Below, one piece after another: positions 1 through 5,330 of a stretch of 5,433 nt of DNA (position 1 is its first letter; every line of letters starts with the position of its first letter). The translations under genes were made by a program, and so were the position numbers. Source of the stretch: Gammaproteobacteria bacterium (GTDB lineage Bacteria > Pseudomonadota > Gammaproteobacteria > SURF-13); the NCBI GenBank assembly GCA_023381235.1, contig JAMCTV010000135.1, forward strand, positions 1-5,433, written 5' to 3'. Under the pieces are notes generated by a model. That model was given only the letters and a program-made list of their open reading frames with translations, ran no database searches and was not told the origin of the DNA.

Positions 1-28
1 TGGAATTCATCCAGTTCCACCCCACCTG
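1..28. repeat. Inverted copy of nadB internal segment (copy 1, in ygfZ end)
   Basis: Bases 1-28 are identical to the reverse complement of 2255-2282; the match stops at base 29. In nadB this segment encodes most of MEFIQFHPTC (residues 235-244), a conserved flavoprotein motif, whereas here it is read antisense as the tail of YgfZ. A 28-base perfect match is far beyond chance. It is most simply a chimeric or mis-joined sequence end, with a short shared CAGGTGG at the junction. Confidence 0.9.
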
Positions 29-910
29 GCCAATTTGCGCGCCCTCGCGCCCGTATAATGCAGCGCCGGGTTGTGGCGCGGCTCCGGACGGGACTGAAGC
101 GAGATATAAACGCCGTTTCACTTCGCCCAAGTGGCGCGTGCGCGCCACGATCTCCTGGCCCGGATAGCAGCCCTTGGTAAAGCTGAGTGCGCCGAGCATA
201 TCGAGATTAAGCATCTGCGGGATGAATTGATCTTGCGTGCCGGGATATAGCGCAGGGAGGCCGGCGCGGATGTCGAGTAACCTCCATGGCGCGCTGCCCG
301 TGGGCGTGAGCGCAGCGGAGAGCGTTTCCCACAGTGCGCGGGCGGCGGAATAAGGGGCGGCCAGCAGAAAGCGCGGGGTTTCGCTGGGCAGGCGCACGAG
401 GCTGGTTTGTTCGTGCTGCATGATGGCATAAGGCGCATCGGGCAAAGGGTCAAACTGTTTTTTCAGATGTTCCGCGGCTTGAGCGCCTGCGACTCCGATT
501 TGTATCAGCATGTCGCTGACATCGGTTAGCGTGGCCTGCGCGCGCAGCACATACAGGCGCAGCCGTTTTAAAGTGGATTCCAAAAACTCGCGCGGCAGTT
601 GCAAGTAATAGGCATCGCCGCGCTTGAAAACAGTCATCAGTGTCAGCACGCGCCCCTGGGCGCTGCACCAGGCGCTGAGTTGGGCGCGCGTCTCGCTGAC
701 CACACTTAAATCATTGCTCAACTGACCTTGCAAAAAATCGAAGGCGTTTGCACCGCGCACCTCGATCAGGCCGAGGTGCGACAGATCGGCGATGATATTG
801 CCTGATGCCGCGGCTTCAAGTTCGATATGGTGCGCGCCGAAGTGTTGCACGTTATCCTGTTCAATGAGCGCGCCACGCGCTTGTAAAAATGTCTTCCAGT
901 CAGGATGCAT
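1..910 (-). CDS. ygfZ: tRNA-modifying / Fe-S-related folate-binding protein YgfZ, 3' end missing
   Basis: The minus strand is open from ATG at 910 to the window edge (303 codons, no stop). An in-frame TAA lies two codons upstream, so this ATG is the first possible start; no clear ribosome site precedes it. The family signature KGCYPGQE is at residues 246-253, followed by IVARTRHLGEVKRRL, typical of the GcvT-like folate-binding YgfZ/COG0354 family. The N-terminal part (IADLSHLGLIEVRGANAFDFLQGQ, in two stretches around residues 40-63) also fits. Family knowledge: YgfZ is a cytosolic tetrahydrofolate-binding protein needed for activity of some Fe-S enzymes such as MiaB; the conserved Cys (C248 here) is functionally important. 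The last seven residues (after GQV, residues 294-296) are not YgfZ-like: they are antisense nadB sequence. Roughly the last 25-40 residues expected of the family are absent. Identity is near certain; the 3' end is untrustworthy. Confidence 0.93.
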   Translation of the reverse strand, partial: MHPDWKTFLQARGALIEQDNVQHFGAHHIELEAAASGNIIADLSHLGLIEVRGANAFDFLQGQLSNDLSVVSETRAQLSAWCSAQGRVLTLMTVFKRGDAYYLQLPREFLESTLKRLRLYVLRAQATLTDVSDMLIQIGVAGAQAAEHLKKQFDPLPDAPYAIMQHEQTSLVRLPSETPRFLLAAPYSAARALWETLSAALTPTGSAPWRLLDIRAGLPALYPGTQDQFIPQMLNLDMLGALSFTKGCYPGQEIVARTRHLGEVKRRLYLASVPSGAAPQPGAALYGREGAQIGQVGWNWMNS

Positions 911-970
911 GGCTTATTCTAACCCGGCGCGTGACTTGACAGGAAAACAGGCGCAACGCACTCTTGCCTC
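911..970. promoter_or_regulatory. Divergent ygfZ/ygfX intergenic region, possible promoters
   Basis: This 60-bp gap separates two divergent genes and must carry promoters for both if they are not served from elsewhere. Seen: a perfect TTGACA at 936-941 facing ygfX, but with only a poor -10 match at the right distance (959-964); and TAGAAT on the minus strand (916-921) facing ygfZ, with no good -35. Both would place transcription starts at or next to the start codons. No Shine-Dalgarno sequence is evident for either gene. The gap is too short to hold sdhE. Confidence 0.3.
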
Positions 971-1390
971 ATGCCTCCCGCTCCGCTTAATCTTGAATTA
1001 AATCCATCGCGCACCCTCGCCGCACTGCTGGTGCTGGCGCACGGCGGGGCGCTGGCGCTGCTTGTGCTGTTGCCGCTGGCGTGGTGGGCGCGGGTGTTAT
1101 TGATCGGCGCGCTGCTATGCAGCCTGTGGTTGACACTCAACCGCCACGCCTTGCGCCGTGGAGAGAGTGCGATTACACGCCTGGTGTGGGAGAATGACGA
1201 TACTTGGCTGTTAATGCGCGCGGACGGAAAAGAACAGCGCGTGCAGCTCAAGCCGGGCAGCTATGTCAGCCCCAGGCTGGTGATACTGAACTTCGACGCC
1301 GGGTGGTGGCCGCTCTCCGTGGTGCTATTACCCGATGCCGCGGATACGGAGAGTTTACGCAAACTGCGCGTCCGGCTTCAGATGTTGTAG
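971..1390 (+). CDS. ygfX: YgfX/CptA-family small inner-membrane protein
   Basis: 139 codons from ATG, the only reasonable start because an in-frame TGA lies at 932-934. The N-terminus has two hydrophobic segments (about residues 15-36 and 38-57) separated by a tight WWAR turn, followed by a basic stretch (NRHALRRGE) and a soluble C-terminal domain of about 75 residues with alternating strands (RLVWENDDTWLLMRADG, then LKPGSYVSPRLVILNF). This architecture and the position beside ygfZ and nadB match YgfX (PF07254). Family knowledge: E. coli YgfX is encoded with SdhE and was described as a membrane toxin (CptA) affecting FtsZ and MreB; a toxin role is not settled across the family. Here no sdhE precedes it. 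Its 3' end overlaps convergent nadB by 13 bp. Family assignment rests on topology and synteny more than on strong motifs. Confidence 0.78.
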   Translation: MPPAPLNLELNPSRTLAALLVLAHGGALALLVLLPLAWWARVLLIGALLCSLWLTLNRHALRRGESAITRLVWENDDTWLLMRADGKEQRVQLKPGSYVSPRLVILNFDAGWWPLSVVLLPDAADTESLRKLRVRLQML

Positions 1391-2985
1391 CCGGGCGGGG
1401 TCAACACCGTATTTACCGCCACCGGGTTGGTGTCCGGATAGTCTTTGTTGTAATGCAGGCCACGGCTCTCTTTGCGCGCGAGTGCGGAGCGGATGATGAG
1501 GTCGGCCACCAGCGCCAGGTTACGCAACTCGATCAGGTCATTGCTGACGCGGAAGTTGGAATAATACTCGGCGATTTCGCTCAGCAACAAATTTACCCGA
1601 TGCTGCGCGCGCTCCAGGCGCTTGCTGGTGCGCACGATGCCGACGTAGTCCCACATGAAGCGGCGCAGTTCGTCCCAGTTGTGCGACACCACCACCTCTT
1701 CGTCGGAGTCGGTGACCCGGCTCTCGTCCCATGCGGGCAGCGCGGGAGGCAGCGGAGCGTCAGGGAGTTGCGCCAGGATGTCCTGGCCCGCGGCGGCGGC
1801 GAATACCAGGCACTCCAGCAGCGAGTTGCTCGCCATGCGATTCGCCCCGTGCAGGCCGGTGTGCGCCGTTTCGCCAATGGCGTACAGGCCGGGAATATCG
1901 GTGCGCCCGTGACAATCGGTCATCACCCCGCCGCAGATATAGTGCGCGGCGGGCACTACCGGCAGCGGTTCCCTGGTCATGTCGTAGCCGAACTCCAGAC
2001 AGCGCGCGTAGATGGTCGGGAAGTGCTCGCGGATAAATTGCGCCGGTTTATGCGAGATATCCAGATGGACGTAAGCAAGTCCCAAACGCTTCATTTCATG
2101 GTCTATGGCGCGCGCCACGATGTCGCGCGGGGCGAGTTCGCCGCGCGGGTCGAACTTGTGCATGAACGGCGTGCCGTCCGGCAGCAGTAACCGGCCGCCC
2201 TCGCCGCGCACCGCCTCGGTGATGAGAAAGGACTTGGCCTTGGGATGATACAGGCAGGTGGGGTGGAACTGGATGAATTCCATATTGGCCACGCGGCAGC
2301 CCGCGCGCCAGGCCATGGCGACGCCGTCGCCGGTGGCGATGTCCGGATTGCTGGTGTAGAGATACACCTTGCCCGCGCCGCCGGTGGCGAGCACTACGCA
2401 GCGCGCGCGCAAGGCCACGACACGGCCGGCCTCACGGCTCAGGGCATACACACCCAGGCAGCGTTGTGGACCTTTGCCCAGCTTGGCCGCAGTGATGAGA
2501 TCAATGGCGATGTGATTTTCAAACAGGCCGATATTCGGATGCGCGCGCACCTGCGCTTCGAGCGTGGTCTCGATGGCGCGGCCGGTGGCGTCGGCCGCGT
2601 GGATCACGCGCCGGTGGCTGTGGCCGCCTTCCTGGGTCAGGTGGTACTCGTTGCCGCCGTTGGGCTCTTGTTCCCTGGTGAACGGCACGCCGCGCGCGAT
2701 CAGCCATTCCACGGCTTCGCGCCCGTGCTCCACGGTATAACGCACGATTTCCGGATCGCACAGCCCGGCGCCGGTTCGCAGGGTGTCCTCGACGTGCGAG
2801 GCAATGGAGTCGTCCTTGTGCAGCACGGCCGAGACGCCGCCCTGTGCGTACAGGCTGGCGCTCTCGCGTAAAATGCCCTTGCTGACCAAGTGCACCTTGG
2901 CCGAGGGCGCGAGACGCAGGGCCAGGCTCAGACCGGCTGCGCCGCTGCCGATGATGAGCACGTCCGAACAGTGCTCAATACTCAT
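1378..2985 (-). CDS. nadB: L-aspartate oxidase NadB
   Basis: 535 residues, close to the 540 of E. coli NadB. This FAD flavoprotein oxidises L-aspartate to iminoaspartate, which NadA condenses with dihydroxyacetone phosphate to quinolinate for de novo NAD synthesis; it can also use fumarate as electron acceptor. Seen: the dinucleotide-binding GSGAAG at 13-18, SLYAQGG at 44-50, GGHSHRRVIHAADATGR at 120-136, FIQFHPT at 237-243, RGELAPRDIVARAIDHE at 281-297, HYICGGV at 348-354 and GLHGANRMASNSLLEC at 377-392. H241, R287, H348 and R383 align with the E. coli active-site His/Arg residues as I recall them (constant offset of 3). The C-terminal helical domain includes RTSKRLERAQ and RKESRGLHY. ATG at 2985 puts the FAD motif at the usual distance from the N-terminus; the ribosome site is weak. 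It is divergent from rpoE, as in E. coli. Confidence 0.98.
   Translation of the reverse strand: MSIEHCSDVLIIGSGAAGLSLALRLAPSAKVHLVSKGILRESASLYAQGGVSAVLHKDDSIASHVEDTLRTGAGLCDPEIVRYTVEHGREAVEWLIARGVPFTREQEPNGGNEYHLTQEGGHSHRRVIHAADATGRAIETTLEAQVRAHPNIGLFENHIAIDLITAAKLGKGPQRCLGVYALSREAGRVVALRARCVVLATGGAGKVYLYTSNPDIATGDGVAMAWRAGCRVANMEFIQFHPTCLYHPKAKSFLITEAVRGEGGRLLLPDGTPFMHKFDPRGELAPRDIVARAIDHEMKRLGLAYVHLDISHKPAQFIREHFPTIYARCLEFGYDMTREPLPVVPAAHYICGGVMTDCHGRTDIPGLYAIGETAHTGLHGANRMASNSLLECLVFAAAAGQDILAQLPDAPLPPALPAWDESRVTDSDEEVVVSHNWDELRRFMWDYVGIVRTSKRLERAQHRVNLLLSEIAEYYSNFRVSNDLIELRNLALVADLIIRSALARKESRGLHYNKDYPDTNPVAVNTVLTPPGYNI
2255..2282. repeat. nadB segment repeated inverted at window start (copy 2, native)
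   Basis: This is the native copy of the 28-bp segment found inverted at 1-28. It lies in frame inside nadB, where its protein (residues 235-244, including H241) is a conserved motif of the aspartate oxidase/fumarate reductase family. It is therefore the original, and the copy at the window edge is the displaced one. Confidence 0.9.
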
Positions 2986-2993
2986 ATGATGGG

Positions 2994-3022
2994 TTGGCGG
3001 TACGGCTGTTTGCGGTCATAAT
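2994..3022 (+). promoter_or_regulatory. Sigma-70-type promoter for rpoE operon (distal)
   Basis: TTGGCG (2994-2999, 4/6 of the -35 consensus) and CATAAT (3017-3022, 5/6 of the -10 consensus) are separated by exactly 17 bp. The expected transcription start is near 3029, about 120 nt before rpoE and about 13 nt before the upstream ORF. It faces the rpoE operon. This is the best vegetative promoter I see in the 162-bp nadB-rpoE gap; no convincing promoter for nadB was found on the other strand. Confidence 0.55.
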
Positions 3023-3041
3023 GCATCAAGACTTGGTTTAA

Positions 3042-3167
3042 ATGGCGCATGAACAAGACAAACACGCGGCAAACGCGAACTATAACGGATTGGGGCTGTC
3101 TATTGAAGCAGCCAGGGATTGCCCGCGACCGCAAGGGGACGCCTTAAGTGGCCGAGCATACAGTTGA
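3042..3167 (+). CDS. Upstream ORF overlapping rpoE start (rseD-like leader peptide)
   Basis: 41 codons from ATG at 3042 to TGA at 3165-3167, running through the rpoE ribosome site and overlapping the rpoE coding region by 20 bp in another frame. The peptide starts MAHEQDKHAANANYNGL and ends SGRAYS. It has no recognisable domain and no signal peptide, and only a weak purine stretch lies upstream of its ATG. In E. coli a 51-codon leader ORF, rseD, precedes rpoE, and rpoE translation is coupled to it. The matching position and overlap suggest the same role here, with ribosomes ending at 3167 able to reinitiate at the GTG at 3148. I cannot show sequence homology to RseD, and an ORF this size could arise by chance. 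Confidence 0.42.
   Translation: MAHEQDKHAANANYNGLGLSIEAARDCPRPQGDALSGRAYS
3076..3103 (+). promoter_or_regulatory. Candidate sigma-E autoregulatory promoter
   Basis: CGAACTA (3076-3082) matches 5/7 of the sigma-E -35 element GGAACTT, including the GAACT core. After a 16-bp spacer, TCTAT (3099-3103) matches the TCT of the TCTGA-type -10. The predicted start is near 3109, giving a short leader of about 40 nt for rpoE. The rpoE operon is autoregulated from such a promoter in E. coli and Pseudomonas. The -10 match is partial, so this is plausible but not secure. Confidence 0.42.
3113..3139 (+). promoter_or_regulatory. Paired GGA motifs over rpoE ribosome site (possible CsrA/RsmA sites)
   Basis: CAGGGAT at 3113-3119 fits the CARGGAT core of the CsrA recognition sequence. 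A second GGA (3137-3139) lies within the rpoE Shine-Dalgarno stretch AAGGGGA (3133-3139). Centre-to-centre distance is 21 nt, within the range a CsrA dimer can bridge. CsrA is known to repress rpoE expression in E. coli through the rseD leader. Here binding is inferred from motif only; no hairpin presentation was established. Confidence 0.28.
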
Positions 3168-3723
3168 TCAGGAGCTGGTGCGGCGCGTCCAGCAGGGCGA
3201 CAAGCGGGCGTTCGACATGCTGGTGCTCAAGTACCAGCACAGGATTATAAAGCAGGTCGGGCGCTATGTGCGTGATCACAGCGAGGCCCAGGATATTGCG
3301 CAGGAGGCGTTCATCAAGGCATACCGCGCGCTGCCCAATTTCCGCGGCGACAGCGCGTTTTATACCTGGCTCTACCGGATCGCCGACAACACGGCGAAGA
3401 ATTACCTGGTATCCCAGGGGCGCCGCCCGCCGATGGACGATATCGAGATGGAGGATGCGGAACATCTGGCCAATGAGCCGGCCCTGAAGGAGGGCAGCAC
3501 GCCGGAGCATCTGCTGCTCACCGACGAGATACGCAGCACGGTGTTCAACGCCATCGAGCAGTTGCCGCCTGATTTGCGCACCGCCATCACGTTGCGCGAA
3601 TTGGAGGGCCTGAGTTACGAGGAAATCGCCGCGGCGATGGACTGCCCGGTGGGCACGGTGCGTTCACGCATCTTCCGCGCGCGCGAAGCGATAGATCAGA
3701 AGTTAAAACCGTTGCTGGATTGA
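3148..3723 (+). CDS. rpoE: Extracytoplasmic-function sigma factor RpoE (AlgU)
   Basis: 191 residues, the same length as E. coli RpoE. The GTG start is preceded by AAGGGGA ending 8 nt upstream, and the N-terminus aligns with E. coli RpoE. Sigma region 2 spans about 24-90, with QEAFIKAYRAL (52-62) and FRGDSAFYTWLYRIA (65-79), the core-binding and -10-recognition segment. Region 4 spans about 130-185, with ITLRELEGLSYEEIAAAMDC (147-166) and PVGTVRSRIFRAREAID (167-183), the helix-turn-helix that reads the GAACTT -35. It directs RNA polymerase to envelope-stress genes and is held inactive by RseA until RseA is proteolysed. It is first gene of rpoE-rseA-rseB-rseC and probably autoregulated. Its last six codons and stop are repeated 55 bp downstream. 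Confidence 0.98.
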   Translation: MAEHTVDQELVRRVQQGDKRAFDMLVLKYQHRIIKQVGRYVRDHSEAQDIAQEAFIKAYRALPNFRGDSAFYTWLYRIADNTAKNYLVSQGRRPPMDDIEMEDAEHLANEPALKEGSTPEHLLLTDEIRSTVFNAIEQLPPDLRTAITLRELEGLSYEEIAAAMDCPVGTVRSRIFRAREAIDQKLKPLLD

Positions 3724-3724
3724 G
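3702..3724 (+). repeat. Direct repeat copy 1: native 3' end of rpoE
   Basis: This 23-bp segment covers the last six rpoE codons (LKPLLD) plus the TGA stop. It matches 3757-3779 at 20 of 23 positions. All three differences are synonymous when both copies are read from their TTA codon: AAA/AAG, CCG/CCT and CTG/TTG. Confidence 0.85.
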
Positions 3725-3756
3725 AAGATTCTGATTTAACGCAGAGCTTCTAATAG

Positions 3757-3779
3757 GTTAAAGCCTTTGTTGGATTGAG
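3757..3779 (+). repeat. Direct repeat copy 2: second LKPLLD-stop, in rpoE-rseA gap
   Basis: Read from TTA at 3758, this segment spells LKPLLD followed by TGA, the same ending as RpoE, with only synonymous changes relative to 3702-3724. It is 55 bp downstream and so out of frame with rpoE, in an AT-rich stretch (about 3722-3790) unlike the GC-rich flanks. Upstream the frame reads roughly RASNR before LKPLLD, weakly like the native EAIDQK. It looks like the relic of a second, diverged rpoE 3' end. It is not translated as part of either neighbour. Confidence 0.8.
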
Positions 3780-3801
3780 TTATTATAGGCAGGTGCAGGC
3801 C

Positions 3802-4353
3802 ATGGCAAGCAAAGAAGACATATCCGCATTAGTGGACGGCGAGGTGCCCGAACCCCAAGCCGACCGTCTTATTACGGCATTGGAGCACGAGACCGAATTG
3901 CGCCACTGCTGGCGGCACTACCACCTGATCGGCGCAGTACTGCGCGGCGGCGGGCGAGCAGAGATACAGCCCTGTTTGTGCGAGCGTGTCGCCAAGGCGC
4001 TGGAATCTGAACCCATCACATTCGCCCCGCGCGCGCTGACCCCCAGAATGCCCGCCCTGAAATGGCTCACCGGCCTTGCGGTCGCCGCTTCCGTCGCCGC
4101 CGTCGCGGTGTTGAGCGTACAGACCACCCCGCAGACGGCGCAGTTCGCCGCTGTATCCGCGCCGGAGATGGCGGTGCAGCAACCAGCCGGCAGTAACAAG
4201 CCGTCCGGCGCGCAGACCCGACTGGCGGCCAATAACCCCCCCGCCCCCAAGCTGCACAATTACCTTACCAACCATAACGAATACGTTACCTCCGCCGGGA
4301 TGCAGGGCATGTTGCCCTATGCGCGCAGTGCGGCCTTCGATCCCAACGAGTGA
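3802..4353 (+). CDS. rseA: Anti-sigma-E factor RseA (MucA)
   Basis: 183 residues from ATG at 3802. The frame is open upstream (GTG 3793, TTG 3775), but this ATG gives MASKEDISALVDGE, matching the family's conserved N-terminus. Residues 1-85 form the cytosolic sigma-binding domain: D12 and W37 with YHLIGAVLRG (40-49) correspond to conserved RseA positions. One membrane segment lies at about 87-106. The periplasmic part (107-183) ends in NYLTNHNEYVTSAGMQGMLPYARSAAF, a MucA-like conserved tail. Family knowledge: RseA sequesters RpoE at the inner membrane; stress triggers cleavage by DegS/AlgW and then RseP, with ClpXP completing release, and RseB protects the periplasmic part. C36, C58 and C60 lie in the cytosolic domain. 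A 78-bp AT-rich gap separates it from rpoE; rseB overlaps its stop codon. Confidence 0.95.
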   Translation: MASKEDISALVDGEVPEPQADRLITALEHETELRHCWRHYHLIGAVLRGGGRAEIQPCLCERVAKALESEPITFAPRALTPRMPALKWLTGLAVAASVAAVAVLSVQTTPQTAQFAAVSAPEMAVQQPAGSNKPSGAQTRLAANNPPAPKLHNYLTNHNEYVTSAGMQGMLPYARSAAFDPNE

Positions 4354-5330
4354 GACCGCGTGATATGAGGCCGCTCGCTGTGAGCGCCGCGTGCGCGCTG
4401 TTACTATCCGCGCCGCTGCTGTACGCCGAAGATGGCGCCGGCACGGCGCGGCTATGGCTGGAAAAGATGTCCACCGCGGCGCGCACGCTCAACTATGAAG
4501 GCACCTTCGTCTATCTGCATGACGGCCAAATGGTCAGCATGCGCATCATTCACGGTGCGGGTCCTCACGGCGAAAGGGAGCGGCTTATCGTGCTGAATGG
4601 AGTGGGGCGCGAGATGATGCGCGACCCCAGGGTTGTCACCAGTATTCAGTATCAGCACAGCGCAGAGGTGGTGGCCAGGAGCCGTCCCCGCAAACCATTC
4701 CCCGCCGGACTGTTCCGCAACGATGCCACGCTGGGCAAGCACTATACTTTTTCCCTGGACGGAGATGAGCGGGTGGCGGACCGTCTCGCGCGTGTGGTGC
4801 GGGTGGCCCCGCGCGACGCTTACCGTTACGGTTACCGCCTCTGGATAGACCAGGCCAGCGGTCTGCTGCTTAAATATGAACTCATCAATGCACAGAATGC
4901 GCCGCTGGAACAACTGATGTTCACCACCCTGGAGTTGCACCCGTCGCCGCCCGCGGGGCTGCCCGATCCGGATGAGGGCGCCGGAACGCCAAGCGATGCG
5001 GCCGGGATCGCGCCTGAACCGACGCTGGATAAGGCCTGGCGTGTTACGCGTATGCCGGAAGGATTTACGCAAACCGAATATGGGCATCGCAGCTTGTCCG
5101 CGCAGGGCGCTCCGGTGGAGCATATTGTGTTGTCCGACGGGCTGGCCGCGGTGTCCGTGTTCATCGAAAAGCTCAACGGTGCGCCCGGCTTCAAAGGCTC
5201 CAAACAGATGGGTGCAGTGCGCGCTTACGGCAACGTGATGCAGGAGCACCAGATCACCGTGGTGGGCGGGGTGCCGGAACAGACGGTGCGCATGATTGCC
5301 GAGTCCGTCCGGATGGAACAGGCGCCGTGA
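4350..5330 (+). CDS. rseB: Periplasmic sigma-E regulator RseB (MucB)
   Basis: 326 residues from GTG at 4350, which overlaps the rseA stop (GTGA); ATG at 4365 would give 321 and is equally possible, as both leave a good signal peptide. The leader is basic, then hydrophobic (LAVSAACALLLSAPLLYA), with likely cleavage after A26. The N-terminal lipoprotein-like domain runs about 32-200 (LNYEGTFVYLHDGQMVSMR at 47-65, RVVRVAPRDAYRYGYRLWID at 148-167). A linker rich in Pro, Ala and acidic residues (about 199-226) leads to the C-terminal domain (AWRVTRMPEGF at 229-239, SDGLAAVSVFIEK at 262-274, ITVVGGVPEQTVRMIAESV at 302-320). Family knowledge: RseB binds the RseA periplasmic domain and blocks DegS cleavage, and releases it on sensing mislocalised LPS or lipoprotein signals. 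Length is near the 318 of E. coli. Confidence 0.95.
   Translation: MRPRDMRPLAVSAACALLLSAPLLYAEDGAGTARLWLEKMSTAARTLNYEGTFVYLHDGQMVSMRIIHGAGPHGERERLIVLNGVGREMMRDPRVVTSIQYQHSAEVVARSRPRKPFPAGLFRNDATLGKHYTFSLDGDERVADRLARVVRVAPRDAYRYGYRLWIDQASGLLLKYELINAQNAPLEQLMFTTLELHPSPPAGLPDPDEGAGTPSDAAGIAPEPTLDKAWRVTRMPEGFTQTEYGHRSLSAQGAPVEHIVLSDGLAAVSVFIEKLNGAPGFKGSKQMGAVRAYGNVMQEHQITVVGGVPEQTVRMIAESVRMEQAP

Noticed and set aside
118..668. Minus-strand frames within ygfZ (118-453 and 450-668)
   Set aside because: They are out of frame with ygfZ, whose correct frame is open from 910 to the edge and carries the KGCYPGQE motif.
139..2121. Shared 12-mer GCGCGCCACGAT in ygfZ and nadB
   Set aside because: Both copies encode an IVAR stretch on the minus strand; similar codon use for the same short peptide explains it without a repeat element.
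1204..2190. Long plus-strand open frame (328 codons) antisense to nadB
   Set aside because: It lies opposite highly conserved nadB codons and its translation has no recognisable domain; GC-rich third positions in nadB keep this frame open. The same applies to 2245-2871.
3695..3735. Inverted 7-mers ATCAGAA / TTCTGAT around the rpoE stop as a terminator
   Set aside because: Seven-base stem with a 27-nt loop and no U-run; the operon continues through it.
3758..3786. Possible internal promoter before rseA (TTAAAG, 17 bp, TATTAT)
   Set aside because: The -35 matches only 3/6 and overlaps the repeated rpoE tail; the AT-rich stretch makes chance -10 matches likely, and the start would fall only about 9 nt before the rseA ATG.
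3775..3801. Upstream TTG (3775) or GTG (3793) start for rseA
   Set aside because: The extension MSYYRQVQA is not RseA-like and the TTG falls inside the repeated rpoE tail; ATG at 3802 reproduces the conserved N-terminus.
4452..5249. Minus-strand open frame of 265 codons opposite rseB
   Set aside because: rseB on the plus strand is clearly recognisable; the antisense product has low-complexity His/Arg/Gly composition and no family features.
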